From NCBI GenBank assembly GCA_035687895.1, contig DASRUE010000129.1:1-12880 (forward strand): a stretch of 12,880 nt of DNA, written 5' to 3'. How positions within the stretch are numbered: position 1 is the first letter of the stretch; the number at the start of each line of letters is the position of its first letter. The position numbers were made by a program, and so were the translations under genes. The stretch comes from JAERML01 sp035687895 (GTDB taxonomy: Bacteria; Bacteroidota; Ignavibacteria; UBA10030; UBA6906). Below are positions 11,901 through 12,880 of the stretch, one piece after another. The notes beneath the pieces were generated by a model. It was not told the DNA's origin. It saw only the letters and a program-made list of their open reading frames with translations, and made no database searches.

Positions 11901-12880
11901 TCGATATTCTCCTTCTGTTTCAGTGTCTTCGGTTCTGCAGCCAACTCCGGTTTCCCTTCGGGGACCACGCTTAGCACGACTTTATTCTCGGTCAGGATCT
12001 TTCGGGCAACGTCGAGAACCTCCTGTGGAGTGATACCCTTGAACCTGTCGAACTCAGTGTTGAAGTTGTTGGCATCACCCGTCAGGGTGAAATACGTTGC
12101 GAGGGCGTTGGTTTTGCCGAAGACGGTGGCCCGACTGTTGATCAGCTGCGCCTCTTTGTTGTGCAGTGATTTCTGAATCTCACGCTCTGTGACACCGTTC
12201 TTCAAAAGTTCCTGCAGCGCCTCATTCACTGCTGCCTCCATCTCAGTGAGCGTCTTGCCAGGTTTGGCGGTAACTTGTATTCCTACTTCGCCGGCAATCT
12301 CAGAGCCGTTTTGATAGGATATCACTGATTGCGCAACCTGCTTCTCGTAAACGAGAGACTTGTAGAGTCGGGAGTTTTTCCCCACACTCAGAACATCTGT
12401 GAGCACATCCAGGACGGCATCCTCACGAGTATTGAGTCGTGCGCTTGGCCAGGTGACATAGAGCCGCGGAAGCTGGACTTTGTCCTGGAAAACCAACCGT
12501 TTCTCTTCCGAGAGCATGACTGGTTTTGGTGATGGGCGTTCGATTTCTGTCCCCCTCGGCATCGGGCCAAAGTATTTCTCCACCCAATTCCTCACTTGCA
12601 GAGGATTGAAGTCACCACCAATCACGAGACAGGCATTATTGGGAGCGTAGTAGGTGCGGAAGAAACTCATAACGTCCTCGAGCGAGGCAGCGGAGAGGTC
12701 TTCCATGGATCCGATCACCGGCCAACTATACGGGTGCTCGGGTGGATAGAGTGCCGCAGCGATCTTTTCGCTGGCAGTTCCATATGGTTGATTATCGACG
12801 CCCTGCCGGCGCTCGTTCTTTACCACATCCCTTTGGTTGTCCAGTTTCTGTTGTGTCATCGCCGGGAGAAGGAAACCCAT
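11897..12880 (-). CDS. M16-family zinc peptidase, 5' part cut off by the window edge
   Basis: The visible 327 residues are the C-terminal part of an M16 peptidase, and the frame is open to the right edge. The apparent Met at the edge is internal: FLLPAMTQQKLDNQRDVVKNERRQ lies after the HxxEH motif in this family. E23 of the visible part (KNERRQ) corresponds to the distal zinc-binding Glu, so this is probably the catalytic subunit, although HxxEH itself cannot be seen. Further features are YPPEHPYSWPVIGSMEDL, FFRTYYAPNNACLVIGGD and, in the second lobe, VLSVGKNSRLYKSLVYEKQ. It is co-transcribed with, and overlaps by four bases, the zinc-less M16 gene downstream, which suggests a heterodimer. 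A signal peptide would be outside the window. Confidence 0.92.
   Translation of the reverse strand: MGFLLPAMTQQKLDNQRDVVKNERRQGVDNQPYGTASEKIAAALYPPEHPYSWPVIGSMEDLSAASLEDVMSFFRTYYAPNNACLVIGGDFNPLQVRNWVEKYFGPMPRGTEIERPSPKPVMLSEEKRLVFQDKVQLPRLYVTWPSARLNTREDAVLDVLTDVLSVGKNSRLYKSLVYEKQVAQSVISYQNGSEIAGEVGIQVTAKPGKTLTEMEAAVNEALQELLKNGVTEREIQKSLHNKEAQLINSRATVFGKTNALATYFTLTGDANNFNTEFDRFKGITPQEVLDVARKILTENKVVLSVVPEGKPELAAEPKTLKQKENIE

Noticed and set aside
1..12880. CRISPR arrays, tRNA/rRNA genes, insertion sequences, attachment sites
   Set aside because: No regularly spaced repeats, no RNA gene signatures, no transposase-like protein and no terminal inverted repeats were seen.

Overview
The window holds two blocks of molybdenum-enzyme genes followed by unrelated housekeeping genes. 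By eye the DNA is moderately GC-rich and densely coding. The organism is probably in or near Bacteroidota/Ignavibacteriota/Chlorobiota. The hints are an Nxr/Nar-type enzyme with a cytochrome c-heme b fusion subunit, a short 'MGQQQ' pilin-like protein, an NAD-type isocitrate dehydrogenase and a tandem pair of M16 peptidases. That placement is inference and rests on no marker gene.

Region 1 (about 1-4690, + strand) is the 3' part of an operon for a type II DMSO-reductase-family complex. It contains, in order: the last 60 codons of the catalytic (NxrA/NarG-like) subunit, a small conserved-looking protein, an NxrB/NarH-like four-cluster iron-sulfur subunit, a possible 32-codon ORF, a secreted subunit that fuses two c-type heme domains to an ethylbenzene-dehydrogenase-type heme b domain, a TorD/NarJ-type assembly chaperone and a DksA/TraR-like zinc-finger protein. 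The likely electron path is Mo site to Fe-S chain to heme b to heme c, in the periplasm. The substrate (nitrate, nitrite or another oxyanion) cannot be fixed without the body of the alpha subunit.

Region 2 (about 4691-8493, + strand) starts with some 570 noncoding bases. Their second half is a highly structured leader ending in an intrinsic terminator, proposed here as a molybdenum-cofactor riboswitch. It precedes a tight operon: a carboxymuconolactone decarboxylase-family protein, moaA, a 35-codon ORF resembling only the C-terminal tail of MoeA, a MOSC-domain protein, a TauE/SafE-type membrane protein and mobA. This block would supply cofactor to the enzyme of region 1.

Region 3 (8494-12880) has a noncoding stretch with a good -35/-10 promoter, a small pilin-like secreted protein, NAD-dependent isocitrate dehydrogenase, a perfect hairpin between convergent genes and, on the - strand, two overlapping M16 peptidase genes. 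The upstream M16 gene runs off the right edge and keeps a zinc-binding Glu. The downstream one lacks the zinc motif and carries the substrate-binding Arg/Tyr pair, as in heterodimeric M16 enzymes.
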